Assembly: GCF_900111795.1 (NCBI RefSeq) | Contig: NZ_FOJQ01000020.1 | Coordinates: forward strand, 1-43,429 | Direction of reading: 5' to 3' | Length of the DNA stretch: 43,429 nt | From: Anoxybacillus pushchinoensis | Lineage (GTDB): Bacteria; Bacillota; Bacilli; Bacillales; Anoxybacillaceae | Shown: piece after piece, positions 7,824 through 17,100 of the stretch | How the letters are laid out: every line of letters starts with the position of its first letter | Position numbering within the stretch: the stretch's first letter is position 1 | Position numbers and translations under genes: made by a program | The notes under the pieces: generated by a model | The model's database searches: none | Told to the model about the DNA's origin: nothing | The model's input: only the letters and a program-made list of their open reading frames with translations

Positions 7824-8811
7824 ATATCGCATAAGATGCTGGAGCAAAGTCAACATCAAATCCTAAATCCTCTAACATTTGAAAATCAGCATGTTTTTCT
7901 TGTCCAGCTGTCGTTAAATAATCTCCAACAAAAATAGAGTTTGCAGCATATAAACCGAACGGTTGTAAACTGCGTAAATTTACCTCTCTCCCTCCGGAAA
8001 TACGAATTTCTTTCGTTGGATTGATGTAACGGAACAACGCCAATACTTTCAAACAATAGCGTGGATTTAATTCTCTTGTCCCTTCCAACGGTGTTCCATC
8101 AATCGCATGAAGAAAATTTACTGGAATGGAGTCTGTATCTAATTCCTTTAAACTTCTAGCCATACGAACTACATCTTGTTTCGTCTCTTTCATACCAATA
8201 ATGACACCAGAGCAAGGAGACATCCCCGCTTCTTTGACCGTTTCTACTGTCCGCACACGATCATCGTATGTATGGGAAGTCGTGATATAAGGGTGGTGTT
8301 CCTTTGATGTATTAATATTATGGTTATAGCGATCGACACCCGCCTCCTTTAGACGTAACGCCTGTTCCGGTGTTAATATTCCTAGACAAGCACATACTTT
8401 CAAACCGTATGTTTTTTTAATTTCTTTCACCGCAGATACAACAATATCAATTTCCTTATCACTCGGTCCTCTTCCACTCGCAACGATACAATATGTCCCT
8501 ATTTTTGCTTCATACGCCCGTTTTGCTCCTTGTAAAATTTCATCCTTGTTGACCATTTTATATGTCGGAACAGGGGCTTTAGATATGGCAGATTGCGAAC
8601 AATACCCACAGTTTTCTGGACACAATCCTGATTTCGCGTTCATAATCATATTTAATTTCACTTTATTTCCGTAATACGTTTTACGAATACGATACGCACC
8701 TTGCAGCAATAATAACAGCTCTTCATCCGGACAATTTAATATCGAGAGCGCTTCATCGTCTGTAATTTCCCCCCCAGCCAATACACGGTCAGCTAATAAT
8801 AACCAATCCAT
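7822..8811 (-). CDS. bioB: Biotin synthase
   Basis: Radical SAM enzyme that inserts sulfur into dethiobiotin, the last step of biotin synthesis. The 4Fe-4S site is CPENCGYC (C-x3-C-x2-C) near residue 64. The second cluster's arginine and cysteines appear in YCIVASGRGPSD, VCACLG and EIRISGGREVNLR. Length (329) is normal. Ribosome site AAAGGGGGAG precedes the ATG. No other bio gene is beside it in this window. Upstream lies a promoter overlapped by a BirA-type operator, so biotin repression is expected. Confidence 0.97.
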   Translation of the reverse strand: MDWLLLADRVLAGGEITDDEALSILNCPDEELLLLLQGAYRIRKTYYGNKVKLNMIMNAKSGLCPENCGYCSQSAISKAPVPTYKMVNKDEILQGAKRAYEAKIGTYCIVASGRGPSDKEIDIVVSAVKEIKKTYGLKVCACLGILTPEQALRLKEAGVDRYNHNINTSKEHHPYITTSHTYDDRVRTVETVKEAGMSPCSGVIIGMKETKQDVVRMARSLKELDTDSIPVNFLHAIDGTPLEGTRELNPRYCLKVLALFRYINPTKEIRISGGREVNLRSLQPFGLYAANSIFVGDYLTTAGQEKHADFQMLEDLGFDVDFAPASYAI

Positions 8812-8842
8812 TGTTCTCCCCCTTTACTTCTAATTACCAATA

Positions 8843-8894
8843 ATCGTATTCGATCGATCTATATATGTCAACAATATTTTTTTGTTAGTTAACA
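8843..8894 (-). promoter_or_regulatory. bioB promoter overlapped by a BirA operator
   Basis: On the minus strand the -35 box TTGACA (8871-8866) and a -10-like TACGAT (8848-8843) are 17 bases apart. An inverted repeat TGTTAAC-N15-GTTGACA (8894-8888 and 8872-8866) covers the -35 region. This matches the general layout of Gram-positive BirA sites (GTTAAC half sites about 15 bases apart). BirA with biotinyl-AMP bound here would block RNA polymerase. Confidence 0.8.
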
Positions 8895-8936
8895 AGAAAT
8901 AGAGAGAACGTCTCGCTAGAAATTTCACTTCATAGA

Positions 8937-10373
8937 TCATAAAAACGTTTCGACAATATTTCTGGCAATCCATACCCCACACGCTCCTGCCTGCGCAAGT
9001 CCACGTGTAATCCCTGCACCATCTCCTCCAACATATAATCCTGAGATTTCCGTTTCAAAACGTTCGTTTAACTTTGGACGTGCGGAATAAAACTTCGCTT
9101 CAACGCCATAAAAGAGCGTATGTTCTGAAGCAATACCTGGAGTAACATCATTTAGCGCTTCTGTCATCTCAATTAAACTTTTCATTGTATTATATGGAAG
9201 GACAAGCCCTAAATCCCCCGGAACAGCTTCTTTTAACGTCGGTTCGATAAATCCTTCTTTAATTCGTTTTTCAGTTGAACGTCTACCTTTTAAAATGTCT
9301 CCATATTTTTGTACAATAATGCCACCATTAGATAGCGCATTGGCTAAACGAGAAATTTGATGAGCATATTCATTCGGTTGATCGAATGGATCAGAAAATT
9401 TATGAGAGACAAGAAGAGCAAAGTTTGTGTTGCTGCTTCCTAACTTTGGATCTTTATACGCATGACCATTTGCAAGCATAATACCGGAATGATTTTCAAC
9501 AACAACATGACCGGACGGATTACTGCAAAAAGTCCGAACTTGCGTCCCAACGGATGTATTAAAAATAAACTTACCTTCATATAAATGCTTATTAATTTCC
9601 TCCATCACTACATTAGACGTTTCCACTCGAACACCAATATCAACTTGATTATTTATCATTTTCAATCCGCGCCGCTTCAATATATTCGTTAGCCAAGCGG
9701 AACCATCACGTCCAGGAGCAATAACGATCCGATCAGCATAAAGCACATCTCCATTTTTCAATTGAATACCTTTGACGTGATTCGTACCGTGTATCTTTTC
9801 AGTTACAATATCACTGACTTCCATCTTAAACATCATATCAATATGGTTTCGCAAATATTCATATATACTCTTTAAAATTTCTAAGTTTTGTTCTGTACCG
9901 AGATGGCGAACTTGAGCACGTAGCAACTTCAATCCAGCAGCATAGGCGCGTTTTTCGATTTTCCGCACTTCATCTGTAAGTGGGTCTGTAAGCGCATGAG
10001 TCGCACCGTGCTTTAAATTAATGTCGTCAACATAACGAATGAGTTCTAACACAACCGAGGCAGGCAAATAATCGGTCATCCAACCACCAAACTCACTCGT
10101 AATGTTAAACTTGCCGTCCGAATAAGCACCTGCTCCTCCAAATCCGTTCGTAATCGAACAAGCTGGCAAGCAACCTGCATAATCTTTTTTCCCAACTGGC
10201 GGCGGGCATTTCTCAATCTTTTTCTGCAAAATCGGGCAATTTCGTTTATAAATATCGTGTCCTTTATCAACAAGCAACACGCGTGCTCCTGGCAATTTTA
10301 ATGTCAATTCATAACAAGTAAAAATTCCTGTCGGCCCAGCACCAACGACGATCACATCATAACGATTGTTCAT
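8937..10373 (-). CDS. FAD-dependent dehydrogenase family protein (COG2509 type)
   Basis: Predicted flavoprotein of 478 residues. The N-terminus carries the dinucleotide-binding motif VIVVGAGPTGIFTCYEL and an acidic/Lys residue (LLVDKG) at the end of the second strand. A cysteine-rich stretch, RNCPILQKKIEKCPPP then GCLPACSITNGFGGAG, follows near residues 45-85. The C-terminus has the second FAD contact GLYVGGDGAGITRGLAQA. The family is often annotated as NAD(FAD)-utilising dehydrogenase; no reaction is established. It stands alone, with a ribosome site GGTGAGGG before ATG. The paired cysteines could be redox-active or metal-binding; this is inference. Confidence 0.85.
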   Translation of the reverse strand: MNNRYDVIVVGAGPTGIFTCYELTLKLPGARVLLVDKGHDIYKRNCPILQKKIEKCPPPVGKKDYAGCLPACSITNGFGGAGAYSDGKFNITSEFGGWMTDYLPASVVLELIRYVDDINLKHGATHALTDPLTDEVRKIEKRAYAAGLKLLRAQVRHLGTEQNLEILKSIYEYLRNHIDMMFKMEVSDIVTEKIHGTNHVKGIQLKNGDVLYADRIVIAPGRDGSAWLTNILKRRGLKMINNQVDIGVRVETSNVVMEEINKHLYEGKFIFNTSVGTQVRTFCSNPSGHVVVENHSGIMLANGHAYKDPKLGSSNTNFALLVSHKFSDPFDQPNEYAHQISRLANALSNGGIIVQKYGDILKGRRSTEKRIKEGFIEPTLKEAVPGDLGLVLPYNTMKSLIEMTEALNDVTPGIASEHTLFYGVEAKFYSARPKLNERFETEISGLYVGGDGAGITRGLAQAGACGVWIARNIVETFL

Positions 10374-10493
10374 TATTCATCCCTCACCTTTTCTTTTTTC
10401 CGAATGTTAATATACTAGAAGATCCTTTTATAGTCAATAAAAAACGATCTTTTTTTAATTATAATCACCTAAATGTTCGTGTTTATTTTGCAT

Positions 10494-10518
10494 AAAAAAA
10501 GAACGGTGTATACCGTTC
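10494..10518 (-). terminator. Terminator of corA
   Basis: Stem GAACGGT/ACCGTTC (10501-10518). On the minus strand it is followed by seven T, two bases past the corA stop. Confidence 0.88.
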
Positions 10519-10520
10519 CG

Positions 10521-11459
10521 TTAAAAATAACGCTTCTTCCAAAAAACAAACGCTGTAATACTTGAAAAGGCTATCGAAACACCTAAAGCAACTAAATAAG
10601 CATACGATTTATCTTGATACGGAATCGGGACGTTCATTCCATAGAAACTCGTCACCATTGTTGGGAAGGAAATGACGATCGTAATCGCAGCTAAAAATTT
10701 CATTACGATATTCAAATTGTTTGAAATAACAGAAGCAAACGCATCCATCATCCCACTTAAAATGCTACTATATACTTCCGTCATCTCGATTGCTTGTTTA
10801 TTTTCAATGATAACATCTTCTAACAATTCTTGATCGTCTTCATACATACGTAAATAGTTTAACCGAAGCAACCGTTCCATCACAATATTGTTCGCTTTTA
10901 ACGATGTAGTAAAATAAACAAGACTCTTTTCTAAACTAAGCAAAGAAAATAACTCTTTATTTTGCATCGACTGATGTAGCTGTTTTTCAATTTCACTTGT
11001 TTTGCGATTAATTTGTTTTAAATATCTTAAATAATATGTTGAAATCATATATAACATTTGCAAAGCAAAACGCGTTTTCATATACGTATAAAAGTTTTTT
11101 ACTTTATTTTTTGTGAACTCTTCAAAAATTGGATTTTCTTGAAGACAAACCGTAATAAAACATGTATTTGTAATAATCATCCCGATCGGAATCGTTTCAT
11201 ACGTTGGAATGTTTCCCTCGTCATACGTAATAATCGGAATATCAACAATGATCAGTACGTGATTGTCTTCTTTCTCAATCCGTGAACGTTCTTCATCATC
11301 AAGCGCATCTTTAATTGAATCGATCGGAATATTAAGATGTTCCGCAATATAACGAATTTCGCTTTCTGTTGGAGATACGAGATTTACCCAACACCCGTTT
11401 TTCAACTCATGAATTTCTTCTAATTTTCCTTGTTCATTTGACAAATACATATTCATCAT
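10521..11459 (-). CDS. corA: CorA-type magnesium transporter
   Basis: Homopentameric divalent cation channel, usually for magnesium uptake. The large cytoplasmic N-terminal domain is followed by a long stalk helix and two membrane helices at the C-terminus. The signature YGMN sits between them (SFYGMNVPIPYQDKSY), and the end is basic (FWKKRYF). Its 312 residues are the usual size. The start MMNMYLSN is preceded by GGGGGGTTACGCC. A 240-base upstream region contains an unexplained open frame and repeats but no recognisable M-box. The terminator is two bases after the stop. Confidence 0.93.
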   Translation of the reverse strand: MMNMYLSNEQGKLEEIHELKNGCWVNLVSPTESEIRYIAEHLNIPIDSIKDALDDEERSRIEKEDNHVLIIVDIPIITYDEGNIPTYETIPIGMIITNTCFITVCLQENPIFEEFTKNKVKNFYTYMKTRFALQMLYMISTYYLRYLKQINRKTSEIEKQLHQSMQNKELFSLLSLEKSLVYFTTSLKANNIVMERLLRLNYLRMYEDDQELLEDVIIENKQAIEMTEVYSSILSGMMDAFASVISNNLNIVMKFLAAITIVISFPTMVTSFYGMNVPIPYQDKSYAYLVALGVSIAFSSITAFVFWKKRYF

Positions 11460-11480
11460 GGCGTAACCCCCCTATCTGAT

Positions 11481-11681
11481 CTACAAGAGGTAAGCGCCGC
11501 TTTTTTGTCGTTGGAGCGCCTGTTTCGTTCGTGAGCAGTACGTTCCAGCGCCAAAAAACGAAGCTACTTCCCCTATTATTGCTGGTTCTGGTTCATTTGT
11601 ACTCGTCCTGCTCATAACGGAACTGTCACTCCTTTCGCTTTCATGTTCATTACGGATTAATGATACATGTTTTGCCACCAT
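11481..11681 (-). other. Open frame in the corA leader, possible leader peptide
   Basis: An open frame of up to 66 codons ends 21 bases before corA on the same strand. A shorter version starts at an internal ATG (11615) 13 bases after AAAGGAG, which is rather far for a ribosome site; it would make 44 residues opening MSRTSTNEPEPAIIGEVASF. The stretch also holds near-repeats GGCGCTGGAACG and GGCGCTCCAACG and an A-rich tract. It may be a translated leader that couples to corA, a structured 5' leader, or chance. No family was recognised. Confidence 0.35.
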
Positions 11682-11779
11682 TTGTATAGTTACTTTTTTA
11701 TTTTTTCTCGAATGAAGCGTCTAAAATAGAAAAATGGTTTTTGTTCTTCTATAATTGTTTATAAAGGATGGTGAACATA

Positions 11780-12067
11780 ATGAATATACACATGTGCGAT
11801 CAAGCATTTCAGTGGTACAAAGAAGAGCTTCAACTACAACGGGGGGACTTCGTTCGCTTTTTCGCTCGATATGGTGGTTGTAGCACTGTACAAAAAGGTT
11901 TCTCTTTAGGGGTGAATAAGGAAAAGCCAATCGATGCCGCAGTGACGTTAGAAAAAGATGGGATCGTTTTCTTTATTGAACAAAATGATACTTGGTATTT
12001 CGACGGCCATGATTTGTATATTGAGTTTGACGAAAAACAAAACGAGCCAGTATTCACATACAAATAA
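11780..12067 (+). CDS. yneR: HesB/YneR-like protein
   Basis: Protein of 95 residues resembling B. subtilis YneR, an iron-sulfur biosynthesis (HesB-like fold) family member. The conserved pattern runs AFQWYKEELQLQRGDFVRFFARYGGCSTVQ, cited here in part, then GFSLGV and a C-terminal strand pair WYFDGHDLYIEFDEKQ. Only one of the three cysteines typical of A-type Fe-S carriers is present (GGCS), so it is unlikely to be a classical cluster carrier. The ATG at 11780 has AAGGATGG at proper spacing; the earlier in-frame ATG at 11768 overlaps that site. A TATAAT at 11750-11755 may be its -10 box. It is convergent with yneP, sharing a terminator. Confidence 0.85.
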   Translation: MNIHMCDQAFQWYKEELQLQRGDFVRFFARYGGCSTVQKGFSLGVNKEKPIDAAVTLEKDGIVFFIEQNDTWYFDGHDLYIEFDEKQNEPVFTYK

Positions 12068-12072
12068 AAGCA

Positions 12073-12094
12073 AAAGCGGGGGGATACCCGCTTT
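12073..12094. terminator. Shared terminator between yneR and yneP
   Basis: Perfect eight-base stem AAAGCGGG/CCCGCTTT. T-rich sequence follows on the plus strand and the yneR/yneP stops flank it. Confidence 0.8.
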
Positions 12095-12512
12095 ATCTCT
12101 TTTTTGCACGTTCATACGCTTCATGCCAATCAGGAAAATATTTTCTAATTAAAACAGGCTGAAACGTTTCCTTTGTCACGCAAACATGTTTTGAAGTGGC
12201 CGTGGCAGCAATTTCGTTTGTTGACGTTAATACTTCATATCCGTAAACGACTCGAATGCCGTCATATGATTCTACCCATGTTTTGATCGTCGCCGTTTCT
12301 CCATACCGCAGCGGCTTTTTATAAGAAATTTGCAAATCGATGACGGGAGATACAATTCCCCTTCTTTCCATATCTGCATATTGAAACCCGAGCTGTTGAA
12401 TAAAATGAGCCCGTCCAATTTCTAACCAAATGACATAATTCGCATGATAAACAACCCCCATTTGATCTGTTTCTGCGTAGCGAACTTCAATTTCTTTCTG
12501 CGAAACCATCAT
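12093..12512 (-). CDS. yneP: Acyl-CoA thioesterase, hotdog fold (YneP)
   Basis: Single hotdog-domain thioesterase of 139 residues, predicted to hydrolyse acyl-CoA in the cytoplasm. The motif RYAETDQMGVVYHANYVIWLE contains the catalytic Asp (ETDQMG) and the family-typical YHANY of 4-hydroxybenzoyl-CoA-type enzymes. Substrate is not predictable. The ribosome site before the ATG is weak to moderate (GAGAGTGAGAAAAG). In B. subtilis yneP is also near yneR and yneN, so context agrees. Confidence 0.9.
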   Translation of the reverse strand: MMVSQKEIEVRYAETDQMGVVYHANYVIWLEIGRAHFIQQLGFQYADMERRGIVSPVIDLQISYKKPLRYGETATIKTWVESYDGIRVVYGYEVLTSTNEIAATATSKHVCVTKETFQPVLIRKYFPDWHEAYERAKKR

Positions 12513-12611
12513 CTTTTCTCACTCTCCGAGTCTAACGATACTTTATCTTCATTCTACCATAAACATATCAAAGCAGAAACGTACACACACGAAATTGATT
12601 ATAGCATGTAA

Positions 12612-12635
12612 AAAGCCGCACAGATGCGGATTTTT
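12612..12635. terminator. Small bidirectional terminator-like hairpin
   Basis: CCGCA/TGCGG stem flanked by AAAAA and TTTTT, lying between yneP's upstream region and sspN. Probably a second stop for the sspN transcript. Confidence 0.6.
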
Positions 12636-12682
12636 ACAATTCATATTATTTTATTTACTATAATATAGTTATGTAAACTTTA

Positions 12683-12708
12683 AATAAGGGCGAGTACTCG
12701 CCCTTATT
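12683..12708 (-). terminator. Terminator overlapping the sspN stop
   Basis: Perfect 12-base arms (12683-12694 and 12697-12708) around a 2-base centre. The sspN stop codon lies in one arm. The downstream tract is TTTAAAGTTTACA-like on the minus strand, so it is a stem without a clean T-run. Confidence 0.65.
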
Positions 12709-12847
12709 CCCCTTTTGTCTGAATGACTTGTGGATGTTGACCAGATTGATCTTGCATTTGCTTCCCCTTGTTGCCGCCTGCCGCTCGTGGTTTTGTTCCA
12801 ATATGTTGCGGTACAAATGGCTGTTGATTGCTTTTTGGGTTACCCAT
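12704..12847 (-). CDS. sspN: Small acid-soluble spore protein N
   Basis: Short spore-core protein of 47 residues. The beginning [20 protein letters not shown], the central [13 protein letters not shown] and the Gln-rich end match the SspN family (B. subtilis SspN has the same MGNPKK, HIGT and [12 protein letters not shown] blocks). It should be made in the forespore under sigma-G. The ribosome site GGAGGGGGG lies upstream of ATG. A different frame that also spans this stretch has no such match and was discarded. The companion gene tlp, which follows sspN in B. subtilis, is not here. Confidence 0.9.
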   Translation of the reverse strand: MGNPKSNQQPFVPQHIGTKPRAAGGNKGKQMQDQSGQHPQVIQTKGE

Positions 12848-12881
12848 TTATTCATCCCCCCTCCCTTATAGTATGGCTTTA

Positions 12882-13013
12882 TTACTCTGCTTTATGAAGC
12901 CAACGCGTTTCCATTTTCTCTTCCAATTTTTCTAATGCGTTCGCATCGTTCAATAGTTGTCTTTTATTTTCCATCACAAGTTCTGCGAATGTCCGCTTTC
13001 TTATTTTTCGCAT
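12882..13013 (-). CDS. FbpB-like small basic protein
   Basis: Gene of 43 codons encoding a basic peptide, MRKIRKRTFAELVMENKR at the start, QLLNDANALEKLEEKMETR in the middle. This is the pattern of Fur-regulated basic proteins of the FbpB type: basic N-terminus, then ELVMENK(R/Q)QLLND. In B. subtilis these small proteins act with the FsrA sRNA in iron-sparing. No clear Fur box was found upstream, so iron control is only inferred from family. GGTGAGTGAGCG precedes the ATG. Confidence 0.75.
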   Translation of the reverse strand: MRKIRKRTFAELVMENKRQLLNDANALEKLEEKMETRWLHKAE

Positions 13014-13072
13014 CGCTCACTCACCTACTTTTTATTTTTTTCTATCTTTTCCAAATATAACGAAAAGTATAC

Positions 13073-13098
13073 AAAAAATAGCCGACTTCTCGGCTATT
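13073..13098 (-). terminator. Terminator of the yneN-like gene
   Basis: Nine-base perfect stem AATAGCCGA/TCGGCTATT; on the minus strand the T-run follows. It overlaps the stop codon. Confidence 0.88.
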
Positions 13099-13609
13099 CC
13101 CCCCATTTCTCTACATATTGCACCATTTGCTCATACGACAATGGTCCGATTTGCTTGTCTCGAATCATTCCTTGTCGGTCGATAATAAACGATGTCGGAA
13201 TCGGTTGAATCTCATATTGCTTCATGACATGTCCATCCACATCTAACACGACAGGGAAAGTTAAACGATAATCTTTTATGAACTGGCTGACTTTTTCGCG
13301 TGAATCCCTCACCATCACATTGACAGCTACAATTTCTACTTGGTTATGATACTTTTCGTAAAACGTTTGCATGTCCGGCATTTCTGCTCGACATGGCGGA
13401 CACCATGTTGCCCAAAAGTTCACAATAACTACTTTTCCATTGAATTGTGAGAGTTGAACTGTTTTTCCATCGATCGTTTCTAAAGAAAAATCAGGCGCCT
13501 TCATACCGATTTGAATACCAGTTGTGACCGTTTGTCTTTCTATCATATGTTCCCAAAGCATGTATGCAAAAAAAACAAATAAGACAATGATAGCGATCCA
13601 CTTTTTCAT
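13094..13609 (-). CDS. yneN: Membrane-anchored thioredoxin-like protein (YneN/ResA type)
   Basis: Extracytoplasmic thiol-disulfide oxidoreductase of 171 residues. One N-terminal signal-anchor helix (KKWIAIIVLFVFFAYMLW) is followed by an AhpC/TSA-Redoxin domain with the active site WATWCPPCRAEMP and the cis-proline loop IQPIPTSFIIDRQG. Members of this group (ResA, StoA, TlpA) reduce cytochrome c apoproteins or spore coat and cortex proteins; which applies is unknown. The ATG at 13609 is six bases after GGAGG; the earlier in-frame ATG overlaps that site. Its terminator overlaps the stop. Confidence 0.92.
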   Translation of the reverse strand: MKKWIAIIVLFVFFAYMLWEHMIERQTVTTGIQIGMKAPDFSLETIDGKTVQLSQFNGKVVIVNFWATWCPPCRAEMPDMQTFYEKYHNQVEIVAVNVMVRDSREKVSQFIKDYRLTFPVVLDVDGHVMKQYEIQPIPTSFIIDRQGMIRDKQIGPLSYEQMVQYVEKWGE

Positions 13610-13636
13610 CGTCATCCTCCATTTCGTTTAGCTCCT

Positions 13637-13662
13637 CAAAAAAAGGCGCATATGCGCGCCTT
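13637..13662 (-). terminator. Terminator of the gamma-type SASP gene
   Basis: GC-rich stem AAGGCGC/GCGCCTT (13643-13662) with a small bulge; on the minus strand it is followed by TTTTTTT. Confidence 0.85.
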
Positions 13663-13801
13663 ATCGAATATTTTTATGCTCATTGCTCATTTTCTTTACT
13701 TCCACTTCAGCATATGAAGCAAATTCGTTATTTAAGTCGTTTTTTTGTTTTGCGTTATTGTTTCGTTGGGCGTTTGCATTCCCTAGCTTTGTTCGTCCCA
13801 T
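13661..13801 (-). CDS. Gamma-type small acid-soluble spore protein-like
   Basis: Peptide of 46 residues, MGRTKLGNANAQRNNNAKQK at the start, then NDLNNEFASYAEVEVKKMS. The block EFAS with flanking Asn/Gln/Lys and V-K-K resembles the repeat of gamma-type SASPs (SspE: TEFASET..QQVRKQN), where the germination protease cuts. It has one such unit rather than two. The role, amino acid storage in the spore core, is inferred. GGAGGTGAGGG upstream of ATG is an excellent ribosome site. A terminator overlaps its end. Confidence 0.65.
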   Translation of the reverse strand: MGRTKLGNANAQRNNNAKQKNDLNNEFASYAEVEVKKMSNEHKNIR

Positions 13802-13854
13802 TCCCTCACCTCCTTGTTATTCAAGGATAGTATGTGCGAATGGGACGATTTGCA

Positions 13855-14130
13855 CTATAACGATTTACCATTTAATTTTTGGACATATTCCTTTACCATG
13901 TCAATGGTCACATATTTTCTCTGCGGAACAATTCCGTTTTTAGCTAACTCATTTATTTGTTTTGTCACTTCATTAATGTTATGCACCGAAAACGGCTCAC
14001 CCCGTTGACATAAAGCGACTGCTTCTTCAATATACGCCTCCCGTTTAGCATCTAACTCAACAAACGTACGAATGAGTGCGTGCTGTTTTTTTGAATGAGC
14101 TGTAATAGCTTGGTGAACTTCACTCATCAT
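13855..14130 (-). CDS. ypbS: YpbS-like protein
   Basis: Protein of about 91 residues matching the YpbS family (uncharacterised, DUF2533 from memory): VHQAITAHSKKQHALIRTFVELD then REAYIEEAVALCQRGEPFSVHNIN. The start is one of two consecutive ATGs at 14130/14127, five and eight bases after GGAGG, and overlaps the 3' end of dynA. The two genes are therefore translationally coupled, as ypbR-ypbS are adjacent in B. subtilis. Function is unknown. It may serve with the dynamin. Confidence 0.85.
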   Translation of the reverse strand: MMSEVHQAITAHSKKQHALIRTFVELDAKREAYIEEAVALCQRGEPFSVHNINEVTKQINELAKNGIVPQRKYVTIDMVKEYVQKLNGKSL

Positions 14131-17100
14131 CCATTCCTCCAATCATATCGTAAATATGTTGCAACTCATCAATTGGTGCTTGAGCAGTTAACGCGGCAAC
14201 TAATCCTTTAAAATGTTCATTCATTTGTTCACGCATATGACGATGCAAACGATTCATTGCTGTAGTCCATTGTGTAGAATAATGCGCCACCAGTCGTTGT
14301 TTTTGCTCATCTATATATGCGGCAATTGGTTCACGTAATTGTTTTTCTAATTCTTCTTTCATGTATCGTTTTTCATCTTTTTCAAAAAAAGATTTTGCAT
14401 TTTTGTACAACGTTAGCGCTTTTTTAAATATGTTTCGATCAATTTGTTCTAGTGCGAGTGGAAATTCGATCGTTGGAAAACTAGGAAGATCCACTTTCGT
14501 TACAATGAGATCATGTACTTGTTTCCATTGTTTCTCTAACGCCATAAAATGAAGATCATAACGTTTGTTCATAAATGATTCCATTCTCAAACTAGTTGCG
14601 CGCATTTCCTGTGCTAAGTCGAAGCCAATCGAATATAAAAACTCGTCTAAACATAAATGCAATGCTCTTTTTATATTTGCTTGCCGATCATGAAGAACGG
14701 AAGGATTAAATGACTCTTTAAACCAGTCTGGCAAACGGAAAAAAATACGCCGTTGAATATAATAAACTAACTCATCTAACTCTTGTTCAATTGCATAAAC
14801 ATCATGAGCCGACTCATATTGTTCGATGATTTGTTCAAGTTGTTTTTGCTCTTGTTGTAATATTTGTAGCTTTTTGCGTTTCATATCATCGCTTTGCTTC
14901 GCTTCTGCAATGTATTCTCCTAACCGTTGACGAGCTTGTTTCATTTGCAGGCGAGCGGAAGCGATCGCTAATGAGCCAATCTCATGATGAATGAATGGAT
15001 AAAACGCCTGTTCGAACGCGCTCATCCCCGAATTGGATAGCACATCATGTTTCCACGTATCTCCATTCTTCTCTGCGAGCGCCCACTTGCTCGATAACGA
15101 GAAAAGACGCGGATGTCGAATTCCAAATTGGAGAAGCTGATCGTTAACGTAACGAACGACGGCTTGTAATTCCTCTTTTGTATGAGCTAAATCCGCTGCA
15201 TTAATAATGAAAAACATCTTATCTAAACTAAACGTATCTTTTACGCGACCAAGCTGAATTAAAAACTCGCGATCCGCTTTCGAAAAAGCGTGATTATAAT
15301 ACGTGACAAAGAAAATTGCATCCGCATTTTTAATGTAGTTAAATGCAACCCCTGTATGACGAGCATTTACAGAATCCGCACCCGGTGTATCAACGAGAAT
15401 AATGTTTTCACGAGTTAACGGACAGTCATAATATAATTCGATCCATTCGACAAAGCATGACTTTGTTTCATTCGCCACATACTCGTGAAATTGCTGAAAC
15501 GAGATTGTAAGCAACTGACCAATATTTTTCTTCATTTGCTCATAACCGCGAACGACGGCTTGTAAAAACGCCCAATGCACGCGTTCTTTTGCGTCAACAG
15601 CATGATTACGAATCGCCTTTTCGCTTTCTTCGATCGCTTCTTGCAACGAATGAACTTGCACACCGAAAAAGCGAAGGGAATGTTGCAAATCGTTCAAAAG
15701 CTGTTGTTCCGTTTTTACTTGTACCACAACGGTTCCATGTGGATATTCATCTGTCGGTGGAACAATTTTATTGATCGTTGCCGTTGTTGGATGTGGCGAA
15801 ACAGGCAAAACGTGTTCGCCTATCAACGCATTAGCAAACGAAGACTTTCCAGCGCTAAAAGCTCCAAACAAAGCGATCGTAAACGTCCGTTGTTGAAGTT
15901 GTTGAACCTTCTCGTTCATTTCTTTTGCTAGCTGCTTTAATCCTTCAAGTGGAGCAATCATTTCACTAACAGTACGCAATTTTCCAATCATTTGTTCTAC
16001 TGTCTCGTTCGCTAGTTGCGCCGTTTGGATGGAACGTTCTTCTGTCACCGTTTCAAATGCGTACGAAACATTTTCTTTTCTTTGACTTCCTATTCGTTTC
16101 GTACATGTTTCATGAACAAATGGAACAATAACGTCATCGCTTAGCGGTTTCGCGGTCGCGATGGCGTTTTGTAATTGCTGATGAGTATGTTCGCGTTGAC
16201 GCGCAAGTTGTTTTAATTGTTCCCAAGCCGAACGCTCCTGAATCAGCTGATTGAGTTGTCGTTCGTACATATTCAACTTCTGTTGGTTTTTTCCTCTTTC
16301 GATCATATCATCTATCAGTTGAAGTGCTACGTCACGATACAATCGTTTCATTTCATTTGCTACATCGTTCGTGTAAGTGAGCACATAATCCCCTGTAATA
16401 AGCGGTTGATTTGGCTTCCGTTCAATGATCCATTGCTCAGAAAGTGGGATAGTAAGTTGTTGCATGCGATGCAACAACTCATGATCGTGAATATTGTATC
16501 GTTGATAAAACTGTTTTAGTAGGTCTCGAACATGCCACTCCAACTGACTTTCAATGTTACGATGCAAATTCTCGTAAAAAGCACGCAATCGCCTTTTACG
16601 TTCTTCTTCCGTCTTTTGTTTTGTAAATAAAAAACCAACTTTAAAATCTGGTTGGCACGCTTCTAAATAGGCGCGCGCATGCTCCCGCGTTTCATAAGGC
16701 ATCACATATGCATTATCTAATATAGTTGCTAACTGTTGCTCAAATTGCTGCCTTGCATTTGACCACGTTTTTTTTATGTGATCAATCATATTCTCCATCT
16801 CTTCGATTTTTTCGAGAAGCTCACGATCGTTCTTAAATGAAAGTGATTGACGAATGTTTTGCTCCTCTTCTGCTTGTTGAACAGTCAACGTTTGCATATA
16901 GTCATCAATGATTTGCTTCACTGCAATATGTATACTTTGTTGAAGCCGATCGTTTTTTTCACGAAAAAGCGACCGCAACAATTGTTTTAACGACTCGAAC
17001 TCATTATATACATGCCCCTTTTGTTTCAGAGACGTATAAAAAATACGTTCAAATGTGACGCCCCATTGCTGAAATGCTTCGTCAACAGAACGAGCAAACT

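Noticed and set aside
11460-11700. M-box magnesium riboswitch upstream of corA
   Set aside because: The conserved M-box blocks could not be found in the leader on the coding strand.
12658-12855. 65-codon minus-strand frame over sspN
   Set aside because: A different frame in the same stretch matches SspN with a strong ribosome site; this frame has no match.
15575-15931. 118-codon plus-strand frame inside dynA
   Set aside because: It is antisense to the second GTPase P-loop region of dynA and has no ribosome site.
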